A stretch of DNA of 33,215 bases, taken from contig JAQGPC010000192.1 in NCBI GenBank assembly GCA_028293285.1, positions 1 through 33,215 on the forward strand. The letters are read 5' to 3'. Position numbers and translations under genes: made by a program. Below, piece after piece: positions 1-7,422 of this stretch. Source of the stretch: Pedosphaera sp. Its GTDB lineage: Bacteria > Verrucomicrobiota > Verrucomicrobiia > Limisphaerales > Pedosphaeraceae. Position 1 is the first letter of the stretch; the number at the start of each line of letters is the position of its first letter. A model generated the notes under the pieces. It was not told where the DNA came from. It was given only the letters and a program-made list of their open reading frames with translations, and did not search any database.

Positions 1-747
1 GGCTGGCGTGCCGGTTTTTCAATCCTGGGGTGCTTCGGTGTGGGTTACGCAATTGTGCTGATCTTTTGTTTGCGAGATGCACCACGAGCCGAAGCGACTG
101 CCAATAACAGCAACTCCGCGTCGGCCAACAAAGTAAATATTTTCTCGGTCCTGCCAGTATTGTTTGGGGTAGGCGGTTTTTGGATTCTGCTGGCATTGAA
201 TGCGTTGGTAGGAGTGGCGAACTGGGGGATTAACGGATGGCTGCCAACTTATTTGAGAGAACATTTTCATCTCGGACTGGGAGCGGCGGGAATGTCGGCG
301 ACGGCTTATATTCAAATTGCATCGTTTCTAGGCGTCCTCATTGGTGGAGCTTGGGCGGATCGCTGGAGCCGGACCAATCCACGCGGACGGGCGTTCGTGC
401 CGGCGATAGGTTATTGCATTGCAGGGCCGTGCCTGTTTTTAAGCGCATTGTCGGACACCTTGCCTTTGGCGATTGCGGGACTGGTGGTGTTCGGCCTGGG
501 GCGCGGTTTTTTCGATGCCAATCACATGCCGATTTTGCGGCAACTCGTGGATGAACGGTACAGCGCCACGGGGTATGGCTTGCTGAACTTTGTCAGTTGC
601 GCCGCCGGGGGAGTAATGATTTACATCGGCGGCATGCTTAAAGATGCGCATGTAGATCTGAGCATCGTGTTTCAGTTATGCGCTTTAGGTTTGCTGGTTG
701 CGGGAGTGATGTTGTTTGTGCTGCGGGGGCAACGTAAAGCTGCTTGA
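1..747 (+). CDS. MFS transporter, 3' part (5' end outside the window)
   Basis: The frame is open from the left edge to TGA at 745-747, giving 248 visible residues of the C-terminal half of a major facilitator permease. Hydrophobic segments follow each other in the usual MFS spacing. The loop containing GGAWADRWSRTNPRGR is the MFS motif-A-like cytoplasmic loop of the second half (between TM8 and TM9), and the protein ends in a short basic tail (RGQRKAA). The gene is followed by a sugar-type regulator and an N-acetylneuraminate-lyase-type aldolase on the same strand, so I infer import of a sialic acid or similar sugar acid by proton symport at the inner membrane. Substrate is inferred only from context. 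An internal GTG at 40 exists, but the frame continues upstream with membrane-like sequence, so the true start lies outside. Confidence 0.85.
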   Translation, partial: GWRAGFSILGCFGVGYAIVLIFCLRDAPRAEATANNSNSASANKVNIFSVLPVLFGVGGFWILLALNALVGVANWGINGWLPTYLREHFHLGLGAAGMSATAYIQIASFLGVLIGGAWADRWSRTNPRGRAFVPAIGYCIAGPCLFLSALSDTLPLAIAGLVVFGLGRGFFDANHMPILRQLVDERYSATGYGLLNFVSCAAGGVMIYIGGMLKDAHVDLSIVFQLCALGLLVAGVMLFVLRGQRKAA

Positions 748-791
748 CGCTGACAGAAATGATTACCGCAGCGTAAGGCAGACGCTTTGAC

Positions 792-797
792 GGGAGG
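792..797 (+). promoter_or_regulatory. Strong Shine-Dalgarno-like GGGAGG upstream of the GntR-LacI gene
   Basis: GGGAGG is a near-perfect anti-16S match but sits 26 nt before the TTG at 824. In the same frame the nearest non-ATG start is CTG at 809 (11-nt spacing), and an in-frame TGA at 788-790 closes the frame upstream. There is no ATG in the region. The real start could be CTG 809, TTG 824 or GTG 848. Confidence 0.4.
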
Positions 798-823
798 AAA
801 TTCTTTTACTGTATTCGGCACCT

Positions 824-1921
824 TTGGGCGTTAATATTGGTACTACCGTGGCCGATTTGATACCAAAGCGAATTTCACTTGCCAGTCAGGCCGCTGATGC
901 CATCCGCGAAAGAATGGCCAGCGGTGTTTGGACCGGATGGCTTCCTGGAGAGCGGGTATTGTGTGAGCAATTGCAAGTAAGCCGTCCGACTTTGCGTGTG
1001 GCGCTACAAAAACTGCACAAGGAAGGCTGGCTTCATGTGGATGGCACCAGACGGAGGCGCATTCTTCGTCCCGCGCGAGCCGGCAAGCAGATTTCCAAAG
1101 TGGTGGGATTGTTAACTCCTTTCCCGCTTCATTCGGTGCCGCCCCTGACTTTGTTCTGGATGGATGAATTACGCGACCAGCTCATCAAGGCTGGTTATCG
1201 TTTGGAAATCCATTGTGGCGAACGTTATTACCGTGAGCATCCGACAAAGTCAATGGCACTGCTGGTGCAACAAACGCGGGCAGTTGGATGGGTGCTGTGG
1301 CTATCCACTGCGCGAATGCAACGTTGGTTTTCCGAGCAAAACATTCCCTGCCTGGTGATGGGGTCGTGTCATAAAGGCATTGCTTTGCCTTCGCTGGATC
1401 TGGATCAACGCGCGGTTTGCCGTCATGCCGTGTCCCAATTCCTCGCCCGGGGACATGAACGGATTGCCTTCATCATTCATAAGGGCGGCTTCGCCGGGGA
1501 TTTGGAAAGCGTGCGCGGTGTGGAAGAGGCACATGTGCAATTCGGAAAAGCGTTACCTGCCCCGGAAATAGTATGGCACGACGGCACTCCTGAAGGAATT
1601 GTTGAGCGCATGAATGGCCTGTTTCGCAATCGGCGTCCGCCTACCGCATTTTTGGTGGCCCGCTCGGCCACGGTATTGACCGTGCTGAGCTATTTGCTGA
1701 AGCGCGGTTTAAAATTTCCCAGGGAGACACTTTTGATTTCCCGTGATCATGATCCGTTCCTGGAATATATGGTGCCGACCGTGGCGCGTTATGCGTTGAA
1801 TCCACGGCAGTATGCCAAAGTCGCTTCCCGCATCGTCATCCAACTGGCTTCAGGAGAACCGGTATTGCAACGGGAAATCCGATTGACGCCTGAGTTTATC
1901 AAAGGTGAAACCTTTACATAA
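824..1921 (+). CDS. GntR-type winged-helix / LacI-type ligand-binding transcriptional regulator
   Basis: The 365-residue protein combines two modules. Residues about 15-80 form a GntR winged helix (SLASQAADAIRERM, then PTLRVALQKLHKEGWL and a basic wing GTRRRR). Residues about 90-360 resemble a LacI/periplasmic-binding-protein effector domain (KVVGLLTPF opening, ARGHERIAFI, DHDPFLEYMVPTVARYALNP near the end). This fusion is the AraR-like arrangement, common in Verrucomicrobia and Planctomycetes for sugar-responsive control. It lies between the MFS gene and the aldolase on the same strand, so it is probably the local regulator. The start is uncertain: TTG 824 is given here, while CTG 809 and GTG 848 are alternatives and none is ATG. 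The stop is TAA. Confidence 0.85.
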   Translation: MGVNIGTTVADLIPKRISLASQAADAIRERMASGVWTGWLPGERVLCEQLQVSRPTLRVALQKLHKEGWLHVDGTRRRRILRPARAGKQISKVVGLLTPFPLHSVPPLTLFWMDELRDQLIKAGYRLEIHCGERYYREHPTKSMALLVQQTRAVGWVLWLSTARMQRWFSEQNIPCLVMGSCHKGIALPSLDLDQRAVCRHAVSQFLARGHERIAFIIHKGGFAGDLESVRGVEEAHVQFGKALPAPEIVWHDGTPEGIVERMNGLFRNRRPPTAFLVARSATVLTVLSYLLKRGLKFPRETLLISRDHDPFLEYMVPTVARYALNPRQYAKVASRIVIQLASGEPVLQREIRLTPEFIKGETFT

Positions 1922-1926
1922 GCTGT

Positions 1927-1953
1927 TCCTTTGCGGTCGCAGAACCGAAAGGA
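1927..1953 (+). terminator. Possible terminator hairpin just after the regulator stop codon
   Basis: TCCTTT-G-CGGT pairs with ACCG-AAAGGA around a 6-nt loop, giving a 10-bp stem with one bulged G. It starts 6 nt after the TAA of the regulator. The following sequence is T-rich but interrupted (TAATTTAGGATTTT), so termination is only likely, not certain. Confidence 0.4.
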
Positions 1954-2070
1954 TAATTTAGGATTTTCCAGGGATGCGAATGCTCTTTGCCAAGCTGGTA
2001 ACGAATACTGACCATCGTTTGAGATTTGAAGATAGAAGCCAAGGCACCCTATCGTAAGACTGTTTAGCTG

Positions 2071-2099
2071 CTGGCTGGCGGTGTTTTACCGCCAGCCAG
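2071..2099. promoter_or_regulatory. GC-rich perfect 12-bp hairpin in the leader of the aldolase gene
   Basis: CTGGCTGGCGGT is followed by the loop GTTTT and then its exact complement ACCGCCAGCCAG. The hairpin ends 46 nt before the ATG at 2146 and has no U-tract after it, so it is not a classical intrinsic terminator. It could be an operator for the adjacent GntR-LacI regulator or an mRNA leader structure. Confidence 0.55.
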
Positions 2100-2145
2100 A
2101 CATAGCATTACTGATTAAAATGTGCCCGGTGCACGACCTTATTTT

Positions 2146-3063
2146 ATGGAATCAAAATTGACCGGACTCGTGGCGGCCCCGTTTACCGCGATGCGGGAGG
2201 ATGGCAGCTTGAACTTGGATATGATCCTGTCTCAAGCACGCGCGTTGGCGGCTGGCGGCGCAGCAGGGGCATTCATCTGCGGAACCACAGGCGAGGGATT
2301 TTCGCTTACCACAGCAGAACGATTGCGAGTGGCGGGACATTGGTTGGCGGTTGCGCCCAAACAATTGCGGGTGATTGTGCATGTGGGGCATAATTCAATG
2401 GAGGAAAGCCGTGCGCTGGCGCACCATGCGGAACAGATCGGCGCGCATGCAATCGCCACGATCGGCCCCAATTTTTTCCGGCCAGCCAGCGTGGAGCAGT
2501 TGGTGGCTTATTGTTCGCAGGTGGCTGGGGCGGCGCCCGGCCTGCCATTCTATTTTTACCATATGCCCGCCATGACGGGCGTGAATTTTGCGATGTACGA
2601 TTTCCTTAAACTGGCGAGCCAACGAATTCCAAATCTTGCCGGGATTAAATTCACGCACGAGAATCTGATGGATTACACTCAATGCCTGAATTTCGAACTG
2701 GGCCGTTTTAACATTCTTTTTGGTCGCGATGAAATACTGCTCGGCGCGCTGGCGTTGGGGGCCACTGGCGCGGTGGGAAGCACTTACAATTATATGGCGC
2801 CGATTTACCAGCAATTACTGGCCGCGTTCAAACGCGGGGATTTGGAAAGCGCCCGTCGCCATCAAATGTCCGCAATAGAAATCATCGCGGTAATGATTCG
2901 TCATGGCGGATTGCCAGCGGCGAAGGCAATGATGAAATTGATTGGCATTGATTGCGGGCCAGTGCGTTTGCCGCTCCAGAATCTTTCAGTGGAACAGGTA
3001 GCCAATTTGTCCCGGGATTTGGAACGTGTTAACTTTCTACAGTTGGCTGGTCGAGCGACTTGA
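2146..3063 (+). CDS. nanA: N-acetylneuraminate lyase-type class I aldolase (DapA/NAL superfamily)
   Basis: The 305-residue TIM-barrel aldolase has the NAL/DapA landmarks: GTTGEG at 46-51 for the carboxylate/keto-acid loop, catalytic Tyr138 in FYFYHMPAMTGV, and the Schiff-base Lys168 in GIKFTH. The segment GATGAVGSTYNY near 205-216 is the version found in N-acetylneuraminate lyases rather than in dihydrodipicolinate synthases, so I favour cleavage of sialic acid to ManNAc and pyruvate in the cytoplasm. A related 2-keto-3-deoxy sugar acid remains possible. ATG 2146 is chosen because the conserved opening (KLTGLVAAPFT) begins immediately after it; GTG 2122 would add 8 unrelated residues. The upstream MFS carrier and regulator support a catabolic role. 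The stop is TGA. Confidence 0.82.
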   Translation: MESKLTGLVAAPFTAMREDGSLNLDMILSQARALAAGGAAGAFICGTTGEGFSLTTAERLRVAGHWLAVAPKQLRVIVHVGHNSMEESRALAHHAEQIGAHAIATIGPNFFRPASVEQLVAYCSQVAGAAPGLPFYFYHMPAMTGVNFAMYDFLKLASQRIPNLAGIKFTHENLMDYTQCLNFELGRFNILFGRDEILLGALALGATGAVGSTYNYMAPIYQQLLAAFKRGDLESARRHQMSAIEIIAVMIRHGGLPAAKAMMKLIGIDCGPVRLPLQNLSVEQVANLSRDLERVNFLQLAGRAT

Positions 3064-3097
3064 TTACCCCAAGACGGAATTGCGGCTTGAAGCATGA

Positions 3098-4156
3098 TTA
3101 GTTACTCAAGCGAAAAAATTGTAACGCCGCCGATAAGTTGTTTGTATACAGACTGGTCGCTCCTGAAACCGGAACATAAGGGCCAGTAACGTTGGTTGCC
3201 GATTGCAAATTGAAAATGCCACTCCAGGTCAGCACCAGACTGCTGCCAATGTGGGCTACGGAAAGTTTGGGGATGAAAGGAGTTACATCTTCATAGGTCT
3301 CACCGATGCGAATTTCATCCAGAATGAGTTCAGCAAAAGGCTGTTGATTGGCGCTTTGGTCGCCACCGGCAAAGGGGCGGATGCGATTGAAAGAAAAATC
3401 AAATGAACTGAGAGAACTGGCATTCGCCAAACCGATGCCAGGTTGACTGCCCAGGGGAGGGTTCACAAAAAGATAAGCATCATCGTTCGCTCCCACATTG
3501 TGATCGATCCGCACGACAATCAAGTTGGTTTGGCTGTATGACACAGTCGTTGTTTGGATGTTGGCGATGTTCCCGACAGGAAGCAGTGCAACTGTATTCG
3601 ATGGCGTATTGGAAGTATTGCCCATCGCCAGCTTTTCGGAGTTTGAAGAAACGCTGTTATATAAAGACAGGTTTGCTGAGCGCGGATAGGGATTGTTTGG
3701 AACGATGGTACTATTTGTGGTTAGCCCGCGACGTACCGCCAGAAAACTGACCCAGGTGGTTACGCCATCCGCGCCTCCGGAGTTTGTGCCGCGCGAATAA
3801 CCAAGCAGCCGGTTTGGTTGAGAAGCAGTGTTGCCGGTGGTTAATCCCTGAAGGAAGACACTGCCGCCAGAGGTAACCAGCGAGTTGCCCGAGGCGTCGG
3901 TGTAGCTCAAGCTGTCCGGCCGATTTGTGGAAATGCTGGCACCGCTGCTATTCAAAAGCCATGCATTTGCGCCGAAGCCAGTGCCGCCATTTTGTCCCAC
4001 CAGATTGCTGCCGGATGGATAATTAAATCCTTCGTATGAAAGCAGAGCAGCATGTATTCCTTGCGCGGCGGCCAGAAAGATAAGCGTCACGAGGAACCCA
4101 ACAAAACCATGACTAATCAGGCAGGCGAATTTTTTCTTGAAAGGTAAGCTATTCAT
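3098..4156 (-). CDS. Exported LamG-like protein with verrucomicrobial C-terminal tail
   Basis: The 352-residue protein begins with a signal peptide (basic KKK at 7-9, hydrophobic FVGFLVTLIFLAAA, then IHA-A cleavage). The body is Ser/Asn/Thr/Gly-rich with a LamG/concanavalin-like opening (LSYEGFNYPSGSNLVGQNGG) and a conserved block LILDEIRIGETYEDVTPF near its end, both common in planctomycete and verrucomicrobial secreted proteins. The last 45 residues (LQSATNVTGPY ... QFFRLSN) resemble a recurrent tail domain of verrucomicrobial exported proteins. No catalytic motif is visible, so function is unknown; a surface or carbohydrate-binding role is a guess. ATG 4156 is preferred over GTG 4258 because it places the signal peptide at the N-terminus. 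The gene converges on the aldolase gene with a 34-bp gap. Confidence 0.72.
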   Translation of the reverse strand: MNSLPFKKKFACLISHGFVGFLVTLIFLAAAQGIHAALLSYEGFNYPSGSNLVGQNGGTGFGANAWLLNSSGASISTNRPDSLSYTDASGNSLVTSGGSVFLQGLTTGNTASQPNRLLGYSRGTNSGGADGVTTWVSFLAVRRGLTTNSTIVPNNPYPRSANLSLYNSVSSNSEKLAMGNTSNTPSNTVALLPVGNIANIQTTTVSYSQTNLIVVRIDHNVGANDDAYLFVNPPLGSQPGIGLANASSLSSFDFSFNRIRPFAGGDQSANQQPFAELILDEIRIGETYEDVTPFIPKLSVAHIGSSLVLTWSGIFNLQSATNVTGPYVPVSGATSLYTNNLSAALQFFRLSN

Positions 4157-4302
4157 TTTGTGTGATGAATCGAGTGCGTTAGCTCCAGTCAGGTTTGATC
4201 GAATATAAATTTCATTATAGGGGTGCGTCAAGCCATTGATTGAGTGGCAGAATAACACGCAAGAAGGAGAATTAGCGAAGACGCCACCCGAACCTATTTA
4301 CA

Positions 4303-7300
4303 TCATCCTTGGTAAGCCGGTGCTAATGCATCCGCAGTTTTCTTCCGATGTAATTTAAACCTGCGTCGCAGATGTTCAAAAGCCAGATAGACCACCGGGG
4401 TTGTGTAAAGTGTTAGTACTTGCGAAAGAATTAACCCGCCCACCACTGCCACGCCCAATGGCCGGCGCAACTCCGAGCCTTCACCCATTCCGATGGCCAG
4501 TGGCACGACTCCGAGCATCGCCGCCAGAGTAGTCATCATGATGGGTCGGAACCGGATCACGCACGCCTTGTAAATCGCATCTTCCGGGCTCAGCCCTTCC
4601 TGCCGCTCTGCATCCAGCGCGAAGTCCACCATCATGATGCCGTTCTTCTTCACAATTCCCATCAGTAGAATCACTCCGATAAATGAGACCAGCGACAAGT
4701 CGAAGCCAAATATCAGCAACGCGAGTAACGCCCCCAAACCTGCCGAGGGCAGTGTGGAAATAATTGTGAGTGGATGGATCAAGCTTTCATAAAGCATTCC
4801 CAGGACGACATACACCGCTATCAACGCCGCCGCCAAAAGCATCGGCAACGACGAGAGCGATGATTGAAACACCTGCGCCGTGCCTTGAAAACTTCCGGTC
4901 ACCGTTCCGGGCATTCGGATATCGCGCGCCGCCTGTTGCACCACTACAGTTGCTTGTCCCAGCGCCACGCCGGGCGCCACATTGAAGGTGAGGGTAATTG
5001 CCGGGAATTGTCCCTGATGATTCACGGAGAGACTCGTATTTCCCGTCTCAAACTTCGCCACGCTCGCTAACGGCACTTGGGCGCCGGTCGTGGATTTTAC
5101 ATAAATTTTCTCCAATGCCCGCGGGTCCTGTTGAAATTCAGGGGCGACTTCCAGAATGACATGATGCTGATTGTAGCGCTGATACATCGTGGATACCTGC
5201 CGCTGGCCGAAGGCATCGTAAAGCGTGTTATCAATTAACGCTGGTGATACCCTGAGCCGTGCTGCCGCGTCCCGGTCAATCACCACGTTCGCCTGCAATC
5301 CGCGCGTCTGTTGATCGCTGCTGACATCTCTTAACTCGGGTGATTTCTTCAATTGCTCCACCAGTGCAGTTGCCCAATAATTCAACTCCTTCAGATCCGC
5401 CGATTGCAAGGCATATTGAAATTGGCCTTTTCCCTGACGTCCTCCGACGCGAATGTCCTGCGACGGTTGCATGAACAGGCTGATACCCTCCACCTTGGCC
5501 AATTTTCCCCGCAACCGGTTGATGATCTCATCCGCGTGCACCTTCCGTTCCTTTAGCGGCTTCAACGTAATAAACATGCGACCATTGTTTACTGTTCCTC
5601 CTCCGCCTTGTCCTCCAATGAACGCGCCGATGGTCGCGACCGCCGGATCATCCATCACAATTCCCGAAACTCGGGTCTGCAATTTTATCATCGCTTCAGC
5701 AGAAATGTCCTGCGCCGCTTCCGTGGTTCCCATAATCACGCCGGTGTCCTGCTGTGGAAAAAATCCTTTCGGAATTTTCGTGTAAAGCCAGACGGTGGCA
5801 AACATCGTCAACACCGCCACGACCAGCATGAATCCCTGATGTCGCAATACCCATTTCAAACCGCCTTCATAGACCCCCAATAGCTGGTTGAAACTCCATT
5901 CACTGGCCCGGTATACGAGATTCTTTTTTCCTTTATATGCAGATTCCGGCTTTAAAAACCGCGAGCAGAGCATCGGCGTCAGTGTCAGGGAAATCACTCC
6001 CGATACCAAAATCGCCATGCTCAATGTCACTGCGAATTCATGAAACAATCGTCCAATTACACCACCCATGAACAACAACGGGATGAATACTGCCACCAGT
6101 GAAAGGCTCATGGAGACAACGGTAAATCCAATCTGTCTCGCGCCTTTGAGTGCCGCGTGCATGGTGTTATCGCCTTGCTCGATAAAACGAAAAACATTTT
6201 CGATCACCACAATCGCATCATCCACCACAAAGCCTACGGAAATGGTAATCGCCATCAGCGAAAGATTATCCAGGCTGTAGTTCAACAAATACATGCATCC
6301 AAACGTCCCGGCCAGTGCCAGTGGCACCGTCACACTCGCGATAAACGTCGGCCAGAATCTCCTCAGAAAAAGAAAGATTACCATCACGACCAGCGAGATG
6401 CTCAACAACAGTGAAAACTGCACCTCTTTCACGGAAGAACGAATGGTGGTGGTGCGATCGCTGACCATCTGAATCTTCATCGATGGCGGTATCCACCTTT
6501 GCAATTCCGGCAGTATTGCTTTGATGCGATCTACTGTCTCAATCACGTTGGCATCCGGTTGTTTGAAGACAATCACCAACACCGCTCGATTAGTCCCCGA
6601 CCAGCCTGCCAATCGGGTGTTCTCGACTCCTTCAAACACTTTTCCCAGTGAACTCAACTTGATGGACGTCTTATTTTTGGTCGTCAGAATAAGCCCTTGA
6701 TAAGCCTCAGCGTCCAGCAGTTGGTCATTACTTTCAATGGTGTGTCTGGTCCTTTCTCCATCGATGCTCCCCTTGGGCGAATCCACATTGACCTGTCCTA
6801 AAAATGTCCGCACATCCTCAAGGCTTAGGCCGGTTGAGGCCAATGCCGCCGGGTTCACTTGAACACGTACCGCTGATTTTTCCGCGCCGCTGACAAAGGC
6901 CTGGCTCACTCCCTCCACCTGGCTTAACCGTTGCGCGATGATGGTATCGGCGGATTCATAAACATCTGTCGATTTCAGCGTGGCTGAAGTCAGCGCCAGA
7001 ATCATGATCGGCGCATCCGCCGGATTCACTTTTCGGTATGTCGGTAAGCTTGGAAGGTTGATCGGCAAATCACTTGCCGATGCGTTAATGGCTGCCTGCA
7101 CATCGCGCGCGGCACTGTCCACTCCGCGATCCAAATTAAATTGAATTGTGATGGACGCGCCACCCAGTGTGCTGACCGAAGTCATTTCCGAAACTCCCGC
7201 AATCTGTCCAAGGCGCTTTTCCAATGGTGCTGCCAGCGACGATGCCACCGTGGCTGGGTCGGCTCCGGGCAAACCGGCCGAAACTTGAATCATTGGGAAA

Positions 7301-7422
7301 TCCACCCGTGGAATTGGCGCCACTGGCAGGGATTTGTAAGCCACAATTCCAAGCAAAAACAATCCAATCGCCAGCAACGAGGTGCCGACTGGACGACGGA
7401 TGAATGGCTCGGAAATACTCAT
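4303..7422 (-). CDS. mdtC: RND multidrug efflux pump subunit, MdtC-like
   Basis: This is a full-length (1039 aa) inner-membrane RND permease of the HAE1 type. It opens with a conserved SEPFIRRPVGTSLL and TM1. TM4 carries the proton-relay pair Asp401-Asp402 in FVVDDAIVVIEN, TM10 carries Lys926 in GIVKKNGIMMVDFA, and the later RFRPIMMTTLAA block is intact. It pairs with the upstream MdtB-like gene: the ATG at 7422 overlaps that gene's stop by 4 nt (ATGA), implying translational coupling and a hetero-trimer like E. coli MdtBC. Substrates cannot be told from sequence; lipophilic drugs or bile-salt-like compounds are known for the family. The stop is TGA. Confidence 0.92.
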   Translation of the reverse strand: MSISEPFIRRPVGTSLLAIGLFLLGIVAYKSLPVAPIPRVDFPMIQVSAGLPGADPATVASSLAAPLEKRLGQIAGVSEMTSVSTLGGASITIQFNLDRGVDSAARDVQAAINASASDLPINLPSLPTYRKVNPADAPIMILALTSATLKSTDVYESADTIIAQRLSQVEGVSQAFVSGAEKSAVRVQVNPAALASTGLSLEDVRTFLGQVNVDSPKGSIDGERTRHTIESNDQLLDAEAYQGLILTTKNKTSIKLSSLGKVFEGVENTRLAGWSGTNRAVLVIVFKQPDANVIETVDRIKAILPELQRWIPPSMKIQMVSDRTTTIRSSVKEVQFSLLLSISLVVMVIFLFLRRFWPTFIASVTVPLALAGTFGCMYLLNYSLDNLSLMAITISVGFVVDDAIVVIENVFRFIEQGDNTMHAALKGARQIGFTVVSMSLSLVAVFIPLLFMGGVIGRLFHEFAVTLSMAILVSGVISLTLTPMLCSRFLKPESAYKGKKNLVYRASEWSFNQLLGVYEGGLKWVLRHQGFMLVVAVLTMFATVWLYTKIPKGFFPQQDTGVIMGTTEAAQDISAEAMIKLQTRVSGIVMDDPAVATIGAFIGGQGGGGTVNNGRMFITLKPLKERKVHADEIINRLRGKLAKVEGISLFMQPSQDIRVGGRQGKGQFQYALQSADLKELNYWATALVEQLKKSPELRDVSSDQQTRGLQANVVIDRDAAARLRVSPALIDNTLYDAFGQRQVSTMYQRYNQHHVILEVAPEFQQDPRALEKIYVKSTTGAQVPLASVAKFETGNTSLSVNHQGQFPAITLTFNVAPGVALGQATVVVQQAARDIRMPGTVTGSFQGTAQVFQSSLSSLPMLLAAALIAVYVVLGMLYESLIHPLTIISTLPSAGLGALLALLIFGFDLSLVSFIGVILLMGIVKKNGIMMVDFALDAERQEGLSPEDAIYKACVIRFRPIMMTTLAAMLGVVPLAIGMGEGSELRRPLGVAVVGGLILSQVLTLYTTPVVYLAFEHLRRRFKLHRKKTADALAPAYQG

